Positions 8,669-20,794 are shown, numbered from the stretch's first letter. The stretch is DNA of 64,000 bases from Candidatus Latescibacterota bacterium (GCA_022822725.1 JAJEAN010000007.1:1189045-1253044); one strand, 5' to 3'. Program-made: numbers and translations. Notes: generated by a model from the sequence alone, not told the origin.

Positions 8669-9787
8669 ATGGACCGACGGTACAGGGCGGGCGTCATCGG
8701 ACGCACCGGCCGGGGCAACTACGGCCATGGCCTGGACACGGTGTATCTGGGCATGGATGACACGGACATCATCGCCGTGGCCGACGACGATCCGGACGGC
8801 CTGCGGGAAGCGGGCCGGCGGCTCGGTGTGCGGAACCTGTATGCGGACTACCGGGAAATGCTGCGCAACGAATGGTTCGATATCGTCAGCATCTGTCCCC
8901 GATGGCTCGACCAGCACGCAACCATGACCCTGGCCGTCGCGGAATCGGGCGCGTGCATCTTCCTCGAGAAGCCCATGGCCCGCACGCTGTCCGAGGCCGA
9001 TGCCATGATCGAAGCCTGCGGGAAGGCCGGTGTGATGATGGGCATCGCCCACCAGGGCCGCATGCACGCGGCCGCGTGGCACGCCCGGCAACTGCTCGCC
9101 GACGGCGCCATCGGGGATATCCTTCACGTCCGCATGATCGGCAAGGAGGATCATCGCGGTGGCGGCGAAGACCTTATGGTACTGGGCACCCACCTTTTCG
9201 ACATGCTCCGGTTCCTGCTGGGCAGGAACCCCGTCTGGGTGCAGGCGTCGGTGACCATGGCCGGCGGACGGGCCGCGACCCTGGAAGACGCCGTGGAGGG
9301 TCCTGAGGAACTGGGGCTTATCGCGGGCGACGCCATCCACGCGATGTACGGTTTCGGTCACGGCGTGACGGCCACATTCGAATCGCGGCGCAACCAGGCT
9401 TCTCACCCCCGAAGGTACGGAATGTGGGTTTACGGGTCGGAGGGCATCATGACCGTCCACGAATCCTCCCAGCAGATCAGGATCTACGAATCGCCGGTCT
9501 GGCATCCGGACGACGACGCGTCGGTCCGCGACGTTACCGCGGAAGCCCTTGGACTCGAGCCTTCCAGGCAGCCCTCGATGGGCGCGCTCCAGGCGGCGGC
9601 CAACGTCGCCATCGTCCGCGACGTGTTCGAGGCGAGGCGGGACGGACGCAGGCCGGTAAACAGCGGATTCGACGGGCGCTGGGCACTGGAAATGATCCAC
9701 GGCGTCTTTGCCGCCCACCTGGCGGGAAGCCGCATCGCCCTGCCGCTGGAGAACCGGGACCATCCGTTGTTGCCGAACCTGATCTAG
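8669..9787 (+). CDS. Gfo/Idh/MocA family oxidoreductase
   Basis: NAD(P)-dependent dehydrogenase-like protein, commonly acting on sugars, inositols or their derivatives; substrate unknown. I chose ATG 8669 because AGGAG at 8658-8662 is well placed; the frame is open to a GTG at 8612 overlapping the ecfT stop. The N-terminal Rossmann segment AGVIGRTGRGNYG has a stretched glycine motif, and the family's catalytic EKP motif is present (FLEKPMARTLSEAD, about residue 95). A C-terminal alpha/beta domain follows. Length 372 is normal. Same strand and close spacing to ecfT and the next flavoenzyme, so it may be co-transcribed, but no functional link is evident. Confidence 0.88.
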   Translation: MDRRYRAGVIGRTGRGNYGHGLDTVYLGMDDTDIIAVADDDPDGLREAGRRLGVRNLYADYREMLRNEWFDIVSICPRWLDQHATMTLAVAESGACIFLEKPMARTLSEADAMIEACGKAGVMMGIAHQGRMHAAAWHARQLLADGAIGDILHVRMIGKEDHRGGGEDLMVLGTHLFDMLRFLLGRNPVWVQASVTMAGGRAATLEDAVEGPEELGLIAGDAIHAMYGFGHGVTATFESRRNQASHPRRYGMWVYGSEGIMTVHESSQQIRIYESPVWHPDDDASVRDVTAEALGLEPSRQPSMGALQAAANVAIVRDVFEARRDGRRPVNSGFDGRWALEMIHGVFAAHLAGSRIALPLENRDHPLLPNLI

Positions 9788-9814
9788 GAAGCAAGGCGCC
9801 GACAGAGGTCCGCC

Positions 9815-13229
<3,415 letters not shown>

Positions 13230-13354
13230 CGCGATGCTCCGTGGAAGCGGCCCGGAAATCGAAGGTGTACAAGATAAATACAGGGGGCTTGATCGACAAA
13301 CAAAAAACCGAAGGAAACGCCCTGCGCGACGGCGGAATCAAGACCAAAAACACC

Positions 13355-13383
13355 TTGACACTCCGGGGCCGCATCTCTATCCT
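13355..13383 (+). promoter_or_regulatory. Sigma70-type promoter for citrate synthase gene
   Basis: A perfect TTGACA at 13355-13360, a 17-base spacer, then TATCCT at 13378-13383. Transcription would start near 13390, about 34 bases before the ATG at 13424. This also supports choosing that downstream start rather than the longer open frame that begins inside apaG. Confidence 0.65.
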
Positions 13384-13423
13384 GTCCACGGCAAGAAACC
13401 GCATCCACCGGGGAAGCAGCGGA

Positions 13424-14545
13424 ATGGTCAATCCAGGCCTTGAAGGCGTCGTAGCCGCGCAGACGGCCATTTGTTTCATCGATGGCCAGCAGGGCCGAAT
13501 GCTCTACCGGGGTCACGACATTCACGACCTGGCCGCCCATTCCAATTTCGAGGAGACCGCCTTCCTGCTGTGGCACGGCGACCTGCCCGGGCCGGGCCGG
13601 CTGGCGGAACTCGGCGAGCAACTCCGCGCCGGCAGGACGCTGCCGGGAGAAGTCCTGGACCTGCTGCGGGCTATCCCCCGCCGCACGGCGCCGATGGACG
13701 TGCTCCGCTCGGCCGTGTCGTTCCTTGCCGCCTACGACCCGGACGCGGCGTCCCACACCCGGGAAGCGAACCTGCGCAAAGCCGTCCGGCTGACCGCCCA
13801 GTTCGCGTCCGTTACCGCCGCCTGGCACCGGATCTCGAACGGCGGCGACCCCATCGCGCCGAATCCGGACCTGGGCCACGCCTCGAATTTCCTGTACATG
13901 CTGAACGGTACGATACCGGACACCGAGCATGCGAAGGCCTTCGACATCGCCCTGATCCTGCATGCCGACCATGAACTGAACGCATCGACCTTCGCCGCCC
14001 GGGTCACCGCGGCTACGCTGTCGGACATGCACTCGGCGGTTACGTCGGCCGTCGGCACGCTCAAGGGACCGCTGCACGGCGGCGCCAACAAGGACGTGAT
14101 GGACATGCTCGACGAGATCGGGGAGATCTCACGGGCCGAAGACTACATCCGCGAAAAGCTGGCCGCCAGGGAGAAGATTCCCGGGTTCGGTCACCGCGTC
14201 TACAAGACGGAGGATCCCCGGGCGACGCACCTGCGCCGCCTGTCGGAGGAACTGGGCAGGAAGGCGGGCGACCTGAAGTGGTATGAGATGTCCCGCGTGA
14301 TCGAACAAGCCATGATGGAACTGAAGGGCATCGCCTGCAACGTGGATTTCTACTCCGGCTCGGTCTACGCCGCCATGGGGATTCCGTCTGGGCTGTTCAC
14401 GCCCGTTTTCGCCTGCAGCCGGATCACCGGATGGACCGCCCATCTCCTCGAACAGTACGCCGACAACCGGATCATTCGCCCGGTGGGCGCGTACACCGGT
14501 CCGAAAGAAGCCCGTTACGTGCCCATGGACAGCCGTCCCGCGTAA
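13424..14545 (+). CDS. gltA: Citrate synthase (possibly 2-methylcitrate synthase)
   Basis: Condenses oxaloacetate with acetyl-CoA at the entry of the TCA cycle; the closely related methylcitrate synthases cannot be excluded. From ATG 13424 the protein has 373 residues, the normal length of dimeric bacterial enzymes; GGAAG lies 8 bases upstream. Catalytic signatures are intact: HADHELNAST (about residue 181), HGGANKDVM (about 219), GFGHRVYK (about 256), and the aspartate in NVDFYSGSVY (about 307). The frame is open upstream to 13220, but that stretch is antisense to apaG and contains the promoter. Confidence 0.93.
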   Translation: MVNPGLEGVVAAQTAICFIDGQQGRMLYRGHDIHDLAAHSNFEETAFLLWHGDLPGPGRLAELGEQLRAGRTLPGEVLDLLRAIPRRTAPMDVLRSAVSFLAAYDPDAASHTREANLRKAVRLTAQFASVTAAWHRISNGGDPIAPNPDLGHASNFLYMLNGTIPDTEHAKAFDIALILHADHELNASTFAARVTAATLSDMHSAVTSAVGTLKGPLHGGANKDVMDMLDEIGEISRAEDYIREKLAAREKIPGFGHRVYKTEDPRATHLRRLSEELGRKAGDLKWYEMSRVIEQAMMELKGIACNVDFYSGSVYAAMGIPSGLFTPVFACSRITGWTAHLLEQYADNRIIRPVGAYTGPKEARYVPMDSRPA

Positions 14546-14567
14546 CCGCGCAAACTGGGGAAGTGAA

Positions 14568-15149
14568 ATGACACAGGCTCTACGTACGCTGGTCGTCCTG
14601 GCCGTGCTCGGTGCCATCACCCCCGCGGCCCACGGCCAATTCAATTTCAACCTGGGCGGCGAAGTGGCCCGCCCTTCCTCGGGTCTTGCCGACCTGGTCG
14701 AAGAGGACTACGGTTACGGCGCTCATGCCGCGTTGACGTATTGGTTCAGCTATCGCGTCCAGTTCGTCTGCTCGGGCGGCTACGTCACCTACGGCAGCGA
14801 GAAGATCAGGTCCCGCACCGAAGCGGAGGACCTGGTCGACCAGGGTCTCGATGCCATCGTCGACCGGATCGAGGGCAACTACTCCAGCATTCCGGTGACC
14901 GCCGGCCTGCGATTCTACCCGTTGGAACGGCTGTTCGTGCAGGGCACCGCCGGTGTGGTGTACAAGCGAACGCGACAGACCGGAAACGCGAATACGAAAG
15001 AGGGCTTCGTCACGGAAAGAGACCTGGTCGTGTCCCCCGGAGTCGGACTCCTGCTCGGTCGTTTCAGCCTCCAGGCGCAGTACAACGTGTCCCGCGACGA
15101 CTGGAAGTGGATGAGCCTGGGGGTGTCGATGATTTTTGGGAAGCTGTAG
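14568..15149 (+). CDS. Small outer-membrane beta-barrel protein
   Basis: 193-residue exported protein with a signal peptide (hydrophobic stretch about residues 8-20, cleavage likely after AHG). The rest alternates polar and hydrophobic residues in beta-hairpin style (YWFSYRVQFVCSGGYVTYG, PVTAGLRFYPLERLFVQGTAGVVY, SLQAQYNVSRDDWKWMSLGVSMIFGKL) and ends in a hydrophobic C-terminal strand, as in OmpW/OmpA-like 8-strand barrels. GGGGAAG precedes the ATG. It lies 22 bases after the citrate synthase gene and may share its transcript; function is unknown. Confidence 0.75.
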   Translation: MTQALRTLVVLAVLGAITPAAHGQFNFNLGGEVARPSSGLADLVEEDYGYGAHAALTYWFSYRVQFVCSGGYVTYGSEKIRSRTEAEDLVDQGLDAIVDRIEGNYSSIPVTAGLRFYPLERLFVQGTAGVVYKRTRQTGNANTKEGFVTERDLVVSPGVGLLLGRFSLQAQYNVSRDDWKWMSLGVSMIFGKL

Positions 15150-15212
15150 GTAAGACGCCCCGAATCGGACATGCTTGATCCGGTTCCACAAGACACACCA
15201 TTGATCTTCCAT

Positions 15213-16103
15213 TCAAGGCAGTTCCCCACCGCGGTACTTTTCGATCAGGCTCCAGAGGATGGCCGCGGTTTCCACGTCGGGCACGCCACGATAGTCCGAG
15301 GGGCGAAAATGCAATTGAAACGCGCGTACGGCGAAGCGCGTCTGATGGTCGAGTTCGCCGGTCGGTTCGACCAGGTATCCGAGCCTTAGCAGCGCGGACT
15401 GCAGCCTTTCGACCGTCGGCGGCCGGTTTTCGAATTGCTCCATGTATTGCAACCTGGTTTCCTCGTCATACCAGGCGCCTATGCCTTCGTTGTACAGCCG
15501 TCTCCACGGAAAGAGGGGGCCCGGGTCCGACCGGCGCCTGTGTGGGACCGCTATATCGGAGTGAGCGACGAAATCGAGCGGCCCAATGCGGGGGTGCCGT
15601 TGCTGAATGCTCCGAAGCAATTCGATCAACATCTCGATCTGCGCTTCGCCGAAAGGCGGGAAATCACAGACGAGCGCGTCCGGACCGATATCCTCGGCGG
15701 CGTCCGGACCGATATCCTCGGCGGCGTCCGTATTCAATTCGCAACTAAACTCATTTACGATCTCGATCCCGATGGATCGGGCGTTAAGCCCCGTATCCCC
15801 GGCCCAGTAGCTGACGCCGGCATGCCATGCTCGTTGGCTTTCCTTCACAAATTGATGCAGACGCAACCGGCTGTGACCGTAGGACGGATCGTTTTCGTCG
15901 GGGATCAGGTAGTGCGCGCTGACCGGATACCCGGTCCGGGTGGTGAGCAATCTTACAGATTCCGCGTAATCCACCGAGGTGGTGTGGATCACCACGTAGT
16001 CGACCCGGCTGTTCTGGTTCGCCGATTCTATAAAGATGACGTCCGAACAACCGCCCATAAAAATCGAGAGTATCCATAACCACGCAAAACTCGTAATCTT
16101 CAT
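15213..16103 (-). CDS. N-acetylmuramoyl-L-alanine amidase lipoprotein (AmiD-like)
   Basis: Zinc amidase cleaving the lactyl-amide bond of peptidoglycan or muropeptides, probably lipid-anchored in the envelope. The ATG at 16103 begins a lipoprotein signal (lipobox MGGC, Cys 19); the frame is open further upstream but that sequence is repetitive and unlikely to be coding. The amidase_2 zinc motifs are seen in VVIHTTS and AHSDIAVPHRRRSDPG followed by LFPW. A C-terminal peptidoglycan-binding domain covers about residues 230-290 (LQSALLRLGYLVEPTGELD). A tandem 8-residue repeat AAEDIGPD sits in a loop of the amidase domain. Confidence 0.9.
   Translation of the reverse strand: MKITSFAWLWILSIFMGGCSDVIFIESANQNSRVDYVVIHTTSVDYAESVRLLTTRTGYPVSAHYLIPDENDPSYGHSRLRLHQFVKESQRAWHAGVSYWAGDTGLNARSIGIEIVNEFSCELNTDAAEDIGPDAAEDIGPDALVCDFPPFGEAQIEMLIELLRSIQQRHPRIGPLDFVAHSDIAVPHRRRSDPGPLFPWRRLYNEGIGAWYDEETRLQYMEQFENRPPTVERLQSALLRLGYLVEPTGELDHQTRFAVRAFQLHFRPSDYRGVPDVETAAILWSLIEKYRGGELP
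15676..15730. repeat. 24-bp tandem repeat inside the amidase gene
   Basis: Two perfect 24-base copies (15676-15699, 15700-15723) plus 7 bases of a third. They encode a duplicated AAEDIGPD peptide and keep the frame, so they look like a tolerated slippage insertion in a loop. Confidence 0.95.
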
Positions 16104-16353
16104 GTCTGGTTCCGTTCGCAATACAGGCCGCCGACGTGTTCGAGTTTGAATCACCTGGTGCGAGGTTGCCCATTGATGAGCCGTGTTGCCGCGAAACATG
16201 CGATGTTGGAATTTACAATGTAATGAATCCGGTGTAAAATCCAACCAGGAAGCGGGTTCGTGATATCCTGGTTCGTGATATCCTGGTTCGAATGGGTGGA
16301 TGGGCACGGGGCCGTAGGACCTGACTGAAATTCGCTGCACATCGGAGCACTGA
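16104..16353. other. Divergent intergenic region with tandem repeat
   Basis: About 250 bases between the amidase and the divergent gene at 16354. The frame antisense to the plus strand stays open to 16340 but shows no family similarity and contains the 15-bp repeat. No promoter with good boxes was recognised. Confidence 0.4.
16255..16290. repeat. 15-bp tandem repeat in divergent intergenic region
   Basis: Two perfect copies of a 15-mer (GGTTCGTGATATCCT; 16255-16269 and 16270-16284) plus six bases of a third. It lies 65-100 bases upstream of the plus-strand gene at 16354. Each unit contains GATATC, a palindrome. Confidence 0.9.
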
Positions 16354-17343
16354 ATGAGCCGTTTCAGGGAAGCGCGAGACCGCGGCGGACGATACCTGCT
16401 CGGACAGGTACGTGAGGACGGTGGGTTCGGGGATGCGGCGTTGGGCGTGACCGAGTACTACAAGGTGCCGGCCGCGTTTCTCGTATGTGGACTGTCCCGC
16501 GCCGCAAACGGGTTGCTTGCCTGGATCCGGCACCACGGCATCCTGGCTGACGGCGATTTCGGTCCGAGACCCGCCGGCCAACTAGACAGCTACTACTACA
16601 CCTACCACAACGCCTGGGTGATCAAGGCGGCACACCGCCTGGGTGCCTTTGACCTGGCCCACCGCGGCATGGATTTCCTACTTGGGTTCCGCGATCCTGA
16701 AGGTGGGGGATTCTACGCTCATCCAACGGCCCGCGACGCCAGTACTGAACAGGATCTCTGGGTCGTGAGCGGATGTGGATGGTGCGCCGTATACACCGGC
16801 AGGCTGGACGTGGCGAAAGGCGTCGGCGCGTGGATGCGACGGCTGATGGAGGAACAGCCCGACTTTCCCCGCGAGCTGTGGACAGTATACAGGCGTGACA
16901 GAGGTCTGATCACCGATGTGCTCGACGGCGACGACTTCCGATACGTATTGACGCGGGACGAATCGCGGGACCAGTCCTTCTATCATCCCGGCATCGCGGC
17001 GGGTTTCCTGTGCAGGCTGTACATGGCGACGGGCGAAGCGGAATGGCTGGATCTCGCAAGGGAATACATGCGGTTCTGCGATCACGTGGGCGATTACCAC
17101 TTCAGGCTGCTGCGTGCCGGCAAGGTCGGGTGGGCCGGCGCCATGCTCTACACGCTCACAGGTGAAGAAAAGTATCGGGAAATGGCAGTCAGGGTTGGAA
17201 ACAACCTGGTCGAAGCCCAGATGGGAAACGGGGCATGGGCCTGGCCGGAGATCGGCCATCCGGACCCCCACAACGACATCACGGCCGAGATGGTCGTCTG
17301 GCTGGACGAGATCCACCAGGCGGTCGGCATCGACGATACTTAG
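16354..17343 (+). CDS. Unknown protein with alpha/alpha-toroid features
   Basis: 329-residue soluble protein that I do not assign to a function. Its pattern of helix pairs separated by glycine- and tryptophan-rich turns (GQVREDGGFG, GILADGDFGPR, GFRDPEGGGFYAHP, AQMGNGAWAWPEIG) is that of alpha/alpha-toroid proteins such as prenyltransferase/terpene-cyclase repeats, glycosidases or epimerases. There is no signal peptide or membrane helix, and the DXDD/QW motifs of squalene cyclases are not clear. It is the last GC-rich gene before the AT-rich insert, whose tcmP gene converges on it with one base between the stops. Confidence 0.6.
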   Translation: MSRFREARDRGGRYLLGQVREDGGFGDAALGVTEYYKVPAAFLVCGLSRAANGLLAWIRHHGILADGDFGPRPAGQLDSYYYTYHNAWVIKAAHRLGAFDLAHRGMDFLLGFRDPEGGGFYAHPTARDASTEQDLWVVSGCGWCAVYTGRLDVAKGVGAWMRRLMEEQPDFPRELWTVYRRDRGLITDVLDGDDFRYVLTRDESRDQSFYHPGIAAGFLCRLYMATGEAEWLDLAREYMRFCDHVGDYHFRLLRAGKVGWAGAMLYTLTGEEKYREMAVRVGNNLVEAQMGNGAWAWPEIGHPDPHNDITAEMVVWLDEIHQAVGIDDT

Positions 17344-17344
17344 G

Positions 17345-18481
17345 CTAAGTTCGATTTTGTGGGATGTAGAGTTCCGCTTGATTGTTTAGTTTTTTAGTAC
17401 CTGTCACATCCACAAATGCTAGCTTCCCATGCTTTACGAGCTTTGCTACCACTTTCTTATACTCGCTGGATGTAAATCGCATAAATGCTTTTTGAACGAT
17501 GTCAATCCATAAATCGGACCGACTTTTTTGGGGCAGCTCTCTAATGGTAGCAAGGATAGTATCCTCAAGTTCCTGTTGATCTCGTGTTTCCTGCCAGTTT
17601 GTATTTGAAAACAAAGTGCCATCACTCCAAGCCTCATGCATTCTTGTATTATATGCGGTACACATGAAGTCATTCATCAACAGCATCGCGTCTATGTGCC
17701 GTGAATAGAAGGTGATATAGTATTTTAACCTACCATTCTCATTCTCACGAACCGGGCAGGAACCACTGTAAGCTTGAGGTATATCTAAGCCCAACATTTT
17801 TTCTCTATAAACAGTCATTACCTTTTCGGCCTGCTCCTCGGAATCAATAGAGTCATCCCAAAGTATCTCCTTCCAGTATTCCCCACCAAGAACCTTTGTT
17901 AGCCGTCTATGAAATGCGCGAATACGAGGATCATTTGCTCGTCCTTCTGATACCGCTTTCCGTGATGCTAGGCGAAAAATTGTTGGTATGCTCAAGTTCA
18001 CCACGATTTCTGTACTGAATGATCTGTCACGCCTGAGAAAAGGCTCGATGACCGAAAACTCGCATCCCTTGAGACCAAAGGGATCGAGGTATAGAAAAAC
18101 GGTATGATCAGATAGAACATCGTGCACCTGAGCTAGCAGCGCATCGGCAGAACCGTGTATTGGTATAACTTTATTCTGATCGATAAAATCAGATAGGACA
18201 TACGATAACTGCTTGTGGTGATCGTTCTTTTGATTCACGAAGATTGCCAAGTAGCTATCAGGGACGTGTTTCTTAGCTGCTTGGCAGATTATAAGTGGTG
18301 ACCCTGCAGTATTGTCTTCAAATTTACCCGGACCGGCGAAAGCATCTATGAGTATTATCGGTTTACCTAACTTGGCTACCTTTGATAGATATGCAGGCAT
18401 GTATTGACGAAGTATCTGGTCCTTAATCTTGGACCATGGACGTTTTCCACTAAAGAATGTCTTCTCCGTTTGTTCTAACAC
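17345..18481 (-). CDS. tcmP: Three-Cys-motif partner protein TcmP
   Basis: 378-residue protein of the TcmP family, defined by its habit of sitting beside three-Cys-motif (Gp37/Gp68) proteins, as it does here. The N-terminal half resembles a class I methyltransferase fold: DAFAGPGKF (about residue 47) is like the SAM-binding motif I, and LYLDPFGLKG (about 130) is like the D-P-P/F motif IV of nucleic-acid methyltransferases. The C-terminal part looks like a winged-helix region. Start is GTG 18481, with a weak ribosome site. Transcribed after the three-Cys gene with 137 bases between. Biochemical activity is unknown; involvement in phage or nucleic-acid biology is inference. Confidence 0.88.
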   Translation of the reverse strand: MLEQTEKTFFSGKRPWSKIKDQILRQYMPAYLSKVAKLGKPIILIDAFAGPGKFEDNTAGSPLIICQAAKKHVPDSYLAIFVNQKNDHHKQLSYVLSDFIDQNKVIPIHGSADALLAQVHDVLSDHTVFLYLDPFGLKGCEFSVIEPFLRRDRSFSTEIVVNLSIPTIFRLASRKAVSEGRANDPRIRAFHRRLTKVLGGEYWKEILWDDSIDSEEQAEKVMTVYREKMLGLDIPQAYSGSCPVRENENGRLKYYITFYSRHIDAMLLMNDFMCTAYNTRMHEAWSDGTLFSNTNWQETRDQQELEDTILATIRELPQKSRSDLWIDIVQKAFMRFTSSEYKKVVAKLVKHGKLAFVDVTGTKKLNNQAELYIPQNRT

Positions 18482-18618
18482 AGGCTACAACCCCCATTGG
18501 GCAGTGATATTACTGAAGTGTTTGATCAATATGACCATTTTCGCTAGGCCTCGCTGGCAAACTGGCCAAGGACGTCGGCCTTGCTGCTGCAAAACACGAG
18601 AATAGTCTAATCCATGAA

Positions 18619-19404
18619 TTACGTGAATTGCCCCAATGTGGCGGACCTACAGTTTACCACACGTATTAAGCTATTCACTGAAGCTTGCTTCGGCATTTCG
18701 TTATACTCAATGCCTTCTAGCTTACGACCGCCAGCTTTGGGGGTCCGTCCCCCCCACTGTTTGAAAAAAAACGGTACATTCGAACTTCTGCAACTATCAC
18801 GGATATCACATACCCATGAGGGTTCCATTGGTCTCGCATGTGGACCACTCTCGCCACCAACAATCACCCATGAGATCCCCTCAAGATCAATGGCCCCGAC
18901 AGGACCGAGAAGTGGCTCTAATGAAAGAAACCGCACTCCCACAGGTACATTACGTAGATGGTTGATTCTTGATTTCGCAGTTTTGTCTTCGACTGATACT
19001 CCACACCATATGTGATCAGGGGCTGAATGGTATTTATATCTACTTAGCAAGTAATCTCTCATAAGTGAACTACGCTTTGTCAAGATCTGGTATATGTGCC
19101 AATCTACAGATTCCATAGTATCAAATACTAAATCAATAAACCTGATATCGATGTGTTTGTGGAAAAGGTCACTCATCGAATTCACGAATATCCGACGGGG
19201 TTTTATCCATTGAGATGGTTGCACGAGACGGGACGGCCACAGACGTAGATCGAAACCCTGTTCGTACGGATGATCTTCGACCCCTCGCCATCGTTCTGCG
19301 AATCTCTCCGCATAGCAGTTGTCGCAGCCTTGTGTTATCTTAGTGCAACCAGTCACTGGATTCCAAGTTGCATCAGTCCACTCGATTGCGGTTTTGTTAG
19401 CCAT
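18619..19404 (-). CDS. Three-Cys-motif protein, DUF5131 / phage Gp37-Gp68 family
   Basis: 261-residue protein with the family's opening TAIEWTDATWNPVTGC and the three cysteines C20, C27 and C30 in the arrangement CX6CX2C, followed by YAERFAERW. The cysteines could bind an iron-sulfur cluster as in radical-SAM-like enzymes, but that is inference. Further family landmarks are SMSDLFH, LEPLLGP, VIVGGESGPHARPM and FFFKQWGG. AAGGTG is well placed before ATG 19404. It precedes tcmP on the same strand. Homologues occur in phages and bacterial islands. Composition is AT-rich unlike the surrounding genome. Confidence 0.9.
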   Translation of the reverse strand: MANKTAIEWTDATWNPVTGCTKITQGCDNCYAERFAERWRGVEDHPYEQGFDLRLWPSRLVQPSQWIKPRRIFVNSMSDLFHKHIDIRFIDLVFDTMESVDWHIYQILTKRSSLMRDYLLSRYKYHSAPDHIWCGVSVEDKTAKSRINHLRNVPVGVRFLSLEPLLGPVGAIDLEGISWVIVGGESGPHARPMEPSWVCDIRDSCRSSNVPFFFKQWGGRTPKAGGRKLEGIEYNEMPKQASVNSLIRVVNCRSATLGQFT

Positions 19405-19799
19405 ATTAACACCTTATTTGACCAATGATATATACCCGCCGCCTTTTCACTCCAAATTAGATTACTTCGCTTTCGTTTCATGTTAATCCAACGAGATGAT
19501 TACTTAACTAATGTTTATATAAAAAAGGCAACCAGTCTTATGTGTCAAGAGGCATTAAGTCTATATTACATTAGAATGGATTGAGAGGTGGTGTTAGGCG
19601 TATCGGAACCATATGATATCCTTGTTCTACCGAATCAAGTCGCTCTCGATGTCCACTTGTAGTTACTTAAGCGACGGTAATAAAAAACCACGCAGGTTGT
19701 GTCGTCTATCGACCGTTCTGATTGGTCAAATAGATTCCTTGCTATTTACTTTAAAGCACACAAGCAATTTGTGTAAATGTGAGGTATTGGGCGACTTAA
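19405..19799. other. AT-rich intergenic region upstream of the three-Cys gene
   Basis: About 395 bases with no convincing gene. A 74-codon frame at 19613-19837 has no recognisable family and no good ribosome site. The region probably holds the promoter of the three-Cys/tcmP pair and the right part of the foreign insert. Confidence 0.5.
19427..19455 (-). promoter_or_regulatory. Possible promoter for the three-Cys/tcmP pair
   Basis: On the minus strand TTGGAG (19455-19450) and TATATC (19432-19427) are 17 bases apart, about 20 bases before the AAGGTG ribosome site of the gene. Matches are only 3/6 and 4/6, so this is a weak call. Confidence 0.3.
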
Positions 19800-20522
19800 T
19801 TAAACACGATTCTTGTACGCCATTAGTTGAGGTTTAGCTGACACTGCCGGATGCTCCCGCACGACCACCGCCCTCGTGCCAAGGTCTTCAGCAGACACCT
19901 GGCGCGTGATGCCAGCCCGCAGCAGCGCGATGTCCCCCGAAAGCAGGGACATCCCCCCACCATCTATCTCCACGTCTAGGGCTCCTTCAAGGACCATCCA
20001 GTGCTCGTGCTGCCGCAACTCGGCGATCCTTAGCGCGTTGATGTCCTTGCATCGCTGCAGTCTCCACTCGGATATCGGGCAGCGCGGACCCGGCTCCCGG
20101 ATAGGCCCCGTATTCCGATCACCCGGCACGACGAACCCGGGAACGGTCGGTTCAGGCGGACCGTACTCCTCGACAGTCAGGTGCAGCGGCCGCTGCTTTC
20201 GCTCCAGCCGCGTCACGATGGCGTTGTTCTCGTAGGGCGTGAACATCTGGAACTGGTGTACGCAACCCATGGGCGTGTAGACCAGGGTGTTGGGCGTGAT
20301 CTCGTGCCTGACGCCGTCCAGCCGAACCTCACCGTGCCCCGCGGTGAACAGCCAGATCTCGTCGTTATCGTGGTAGTGGGGTTCGACGCCGGTCCCGATC
20401 CCGCCGTCCGGGAAATGCCGGTAACAATTCAACGCGGTCCATTCTGGAAACACGCCCTGTTCCCAGTAGGTCTGGTTGGCATTCAACGAACGAAACGTGA
20501 AGTGGGGGGCGGTGACGATCAT
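19800..20522 (-). CDS. Bicupin domain protein
   Basis: 240-residue protein with two cupin barrels. The first shows EPHYHDNDEIWLF and a later GCVHQFQMF; the second shows RQHEHWMVLEGALDVEIDGG and SGDIALLRAGITRQV. The His/Glu clusters are likely metal ligands. I use ATG 20522 because GGAG is 7 bases upstream and the protein then begins directly with cupin-like sequence. Substrate unknown; such proteins include sugar isomerases, lyases and dioxygenases. The last codons (MAYKNRV) lie in the AT-rich insert, so the original C-terminus may have been replaced. Confidence 0.8.
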   Translation of the reverse strand: MIVTAPHFTFRSLNANQTYWEQGVFPEWTALNCYRHFPDGGIGTGVEPHYHDNDEIWLFTAGHGEVRLDGVRHEITPNTLVYTPMGCVHQFQMFTPYENNAIVTRLERKQRPLHLTVEEYGPPEPTVPGFVVPGDRNTGPIREPGPRCPISEWRLQRCKDINALRIAELRQHEHWMVLEGALDVEIDGGGMSLLSGDIALLRAGITRQVSAEDLGTRAVVVREHPAVSAKPQLMAYKNRV

Positions 20523-20627
20523 TCGAATCTCCAGTCTCAGGCTCAATCGCCAGCTGACTGTAGCTGGCCGTCGAGCATGTCGAATGCCTGGTTTTCCGCT
20601 GATTGCAATACCGGACAACCCGAACAG

Positions 20628-20642
20628 ACTTGACTCTCAAGT
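20628..20642. promoter_or_regulatory. Palindromic operator-like site between bicupin and GH32 genes
   Basis: A perfect inverted repeat with 6-base arms and a 3-base centre (ACTTGA-CTC-TCAAGT) sits in the 272-base divergent region between 20523 and 20794. It could bind a dimeric regulator controlling both genes. No regulator gene is adjacent. The rest of this region shows nothing I can name. Confidence 0.3.
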
Positions 20643-20794
20643 GTAATGAACTCGTTTGGACAATACAAGGTTCCGCGCTGTCCGGCGTGGGCAAACCGGG
20701 TTTCCCGGTTGACAGTCCACCCGCGCCTCAACTTCATTACCGCGTGTCAGCCCACTGCCTGAAATCACGGACAGCCCAACCTGCGAGCGCGACC

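Larger units (their letters stand above)
17344..19840. mobile_element. AT-rich foreign insert carrying tcmP and a three-Cys-motif gene
   Basis: Base composition changes sharply to AT-rich just after 17343 and back to GC-rich near 19840. The insert carries two genes that are known partners (DUF5131/Gp37-Gp68 and TcmP) and a noncoding AT-rich stretch. No integrase, tRNA or convincing direct repeat was found at its ends, so it is a genomic island by composition and content, not a defined element. Its right edge supplies the last codons of the bicupin gene. Confidence 0.6.

Noticed and set aside
18735-18780. Terminator-like GGGGG/CCCCC hairpin followed by a run of A
   Set aside because: It lies inside the three-Cys gene and encodes the conserved FFFKQWGG block on the minus strand.
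19613-19837. 74-codon frame in the AT-rich insert
   Set aside because: No ribosome site and no recognisable family; it runs into the end of the bicupin gene on the other strand.
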